Shown here: positions 62,703 to 64,000 of the stretch, in pieces
Layout: each line of letters starts with the position of its first letter
Numbering within the stretch: position 1 is the stretch's first letter
DNA from: Deltaproteobacteria bacterium
GTDB lineage: Bacteria; Desulfobacterota; Binatia; Binatales; Binataceae
Direction: 5' to 3'
Length of the DNA: 64,000 bases
Assembly: GCA_021780225.1 (NCBI GenBank)
Contig: JAJXZF010000078.1
Coordinates: 1 to 64,000 of the forward strand
Notes under the pieces: generated by a model
Database searches by the model: none
What the model was told of the DNA's origin: nothing
The model's input: the letters and a program-made list of their open reading frames with translations, nothing else
Program-made: the position numbers and the translations under genes

Positions 62703-63541
62703 ATGGCATACGAAAATTACAAAGTCGTGAGCGTGGAGGTTCGCGGAAAAGTCGCCTACGCGACGATCAACAATCCGCCGATCAATCTGATCACCGGCCG
62801 CTGCTGGACGACCTCGTCCGCTTGTCGAGCGAACTCGAAGCCGACAAGGATTTGCTCGTGGTCGTGCTGAGAAGCGCCAACCCGGATTTCTTCATCGCGC
62901 ACTTCGACGTCGCCGCGATTCTGGAATTTCCGATCGAAAAACCCGCGCGCCACGAAGATTACGCCAACGCGTTCTATCACGACATGTGCGAGCGCTTCCG
63001 CCTGATGGACAAGATCACGATCGCGCAGATCGAGGGCCGCGCGGGCGGCGGCGGATCGGAACTGGCGATGTCGTTCGATATGCGTTTCGGGGTGCGCGGC
63101 AAAACGATCATCAATCAGATGGAGGCGCCGCTCTGAATCCTTCCCGGCGGCACGGGAACACAGCGCCTGCCGCGATTGATCGGCAGAAACCGCGCGGTCG
63201 AGGTTATCCTCGGCGGAATTGATTTGGACGCGGAAACCGCGGAGCGCTGGGGTTATTTGAACCGCGTCTTCGACGCCGGGCAGATCGCGCCTTATGTCGA
63301 ATGGCTGGCGCAACGGGTCGCGTCGTTTCCGGTGGAAGCCGTGCGGCTGACGAAACAGGCGATCAATTCGGCCGAAAAACCGTTGGCCGAAGGGCTCCGA
63401 GACGAAAGTTATCTGTTCCAGCAACTCGTGCGCACCGAGAGCGGACGGCGCAATATGCGCAAGTTCCTCGAAATCGGCGGTCAGACGCGCGAAGGCGAGC
63501 TCAAGATCGGCGAGTTGAACGGGTTGCTCGGAAAATTTTGA
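62703..63541 (+). pseudogene. crotonase gene with frameshift and nonsense codon
   Basis: GGAGAAG precedes ATG 62703. MAYENYKVVSVEVRGKVAYATINNPPINLIT is followed near 62799 by a one-base loss; RPLLDDLVRLSSELEADKDLLVV continues in the next frame through AQIEGRAGGGGSELAMSFDMR. At 63134-63136 an in-frame TGA interrupts EAPL-stop-ILPGGTGTQRLPRL, where Gly (GGA) is expected. The remainder, VEVILGGIDLDAETAERWGYLNRVF to GLLGKF, is intact. Two lesions of different kinds argue for a true pseudogene. Confidence 0.85.
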
Positions 63542-63577
63542 TTTTTATACCCAACCTGCCGTTGCAACGGCGCGGTA

Positions 63578-63607
63578 ATCGGACGGGCGTCCAGCCGCCC
63601 GTCCGAT
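63578..63607 (+). terminator. probable terminator hairpin
   Basis: A perfect 12-bp stem ATCGGACGGGCG (63578-63589) pairs with 63596-63607, loop of six bases, followed by CAGTTTG. It lies between convergent genes; the weak T run lowers certainty. Confidence 0.5.
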
Positions 63608-63660
63608 CAGTTTGAATTGAACGGTCTCGCGGAGCGCGATGCTCCGCCGCCGCTGCGCTT

Positions 63661-64000
63661 TCAGCGCCGCCGGAAATGCGGAATCACCTCCGCCGCGAAC
63701 AGCTTCATGCTCTCGTACACAGCCGCGGCGTCGGCGCCGGGCACGGCCATGTAGAGCACCAAATGGGTCACGCGGGTGCGCCGCTGATAATCCTCGATCA
63801 GTTCGATCGCGGTCGCCGGCGTGCCGACGATCGGCGGTTCGCCGAAAAATCGCGCCGTGTCGCTGTGGCGCAATTCGCCGACCGGCGGGATGTTCTGCCC
63901 GTACAGTTCATCGCCCGGAAGATCGCTGGCTTCGCGGAACCATTCGCCGTAGCACGACAGCATGTAATGCAGGCCGCGCTCGGAATGATCCCACGCCTCC
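63661..64000 (-). CDS. luciferase-like monooxygenase, partial (C-terminus)
   Basis: The C-terminal 112 residues of an LLM-class flavin monooxygenase running off the right edge (N-terminus missing). Visible: the upstream in-frame EAWDHSERGLHYML, then FFGEPPIVGTPATAIELIEDYQRRTRVTHLVLYMAVPG and the terminal KLFAAEVIPHFRRR. The late VGTPATAIELIEDY element matches the family. The gene ends with TGA at 63661-63663. Confidence 0.8.
   Translation of the reverse strand, partial: EAWDHSERGLHYMLSCYGEWFREASDLPGDELYGQNIPPVGELRHSDTARFFGEPPIVGTPATAIELIEDYQRRTRVTHLVLYMAVPGADAAAVYESMKLFAAEVIPHFRRR

Noticed and set aside
63134-63136. TGA as selenocysteine in the crotonase
   Set aside because: The position is Gly in the family, no SECIS-like hairpin is apparent, and the gene has a separate frameshift.
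1-64000. CRISPR array, prophage or insertion sequence
   Set aside because: No regularly spaced repeats, transposase, integrase or phage structural genes were seen in the window.

Overview
The window is a dense, high-GC bacterial chromosome segment. It carries a long reverse-strand housekeeping block surrounded by many acyl-CoA, amidohydrolase, flavin monooxygenase and lipoprotein genes. This mix (two DUF1329 proteins, an MMPL/RND exporter with a YCF48-like partner, class III CoA-transferases, a DUF35/thiolase pair, crotonases, luciferase-like monooxygenases) is what I would expect from an uncultured Binatota-like or deltaproteobacteria-related soil organism that degrades hydrophobic or aromatic compounds. 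That lineage is an inference; no rRNA or ribosomal marker is present.

Layout. 1-3.6 kb: DUF1348 and DUF169 proteins, a broken DUF1329 gene, tRNA-Cys and a small secreted protein. 3.6-9.5 kb (reverse): fabF, fabH, an ArsA-like ATPase and a B12-dependent acyl-CoA mutase, with a YqeY-like gene upstream. 9.8-13.6 kb: intact DUF1329 protein, then a luciferase-like monooxygenase plus alpha/beta hydrolase pair ending at a clear terminator. 13.7-16.5 kb: an MmeI-like single-chain restriction-modification enzyme with a frameshift. 16.5-22.2 kb: DUF420 protein, two amidohydrolases, a ketopantoate reductase-like enzyme and an extradiol-type dioxygenase. 22.2-35.9 kb (reverse): transketolase, fused transaldolase/glucose-6-phosphate isomerase, 6-phosphogluconolactonase, a DUF2939 protein, typA, an AsmA-like protein, cutA, hisC and pth. 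36.2-47.2 kb: epoxide hydrolase, several lipoproteins including a tandem paralogous pair, the YCF48-MMPL operon, a polysaccharide deacetylase and a nickel/cobalt transporter. 47.2-52.7 kb (reverse): DUF35 protein, Cys-less thiolase homologue, two class III CoA-transferases and a nitronate monooxygenase. 52.9-56.0 kb: an islet with an antitoxin-like gene, an ATPase/DUF4276 pair and a ParD/ParE pair. 56.1-64 kb: an intact crotonase, rhodanese, an outer-membrane protein/TetR/diiron cluster, three broken crotonase genes, GFA and VOC proteins and a partial luciferase-like monooxygenase.

The most interesting candidates are: the overlapping ATPase + DUF4276 pair (possible two-protein OLD/PARIS-like defence system); the thiolase/DUF35/double CoA-transferase cluster, whose sequence suggests carbon-carbon lyase chemistry; the diiron/TetR/porin cluster with a recognisable promoter and operator-like palindrome; and an unusual number of disrupted genes (five), three of them neighbouring crotonases. 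The disruptions mix single-base frameshifts, which could be sequencing errors, with nonsense changes and a large internal deletion, which look like real decay.
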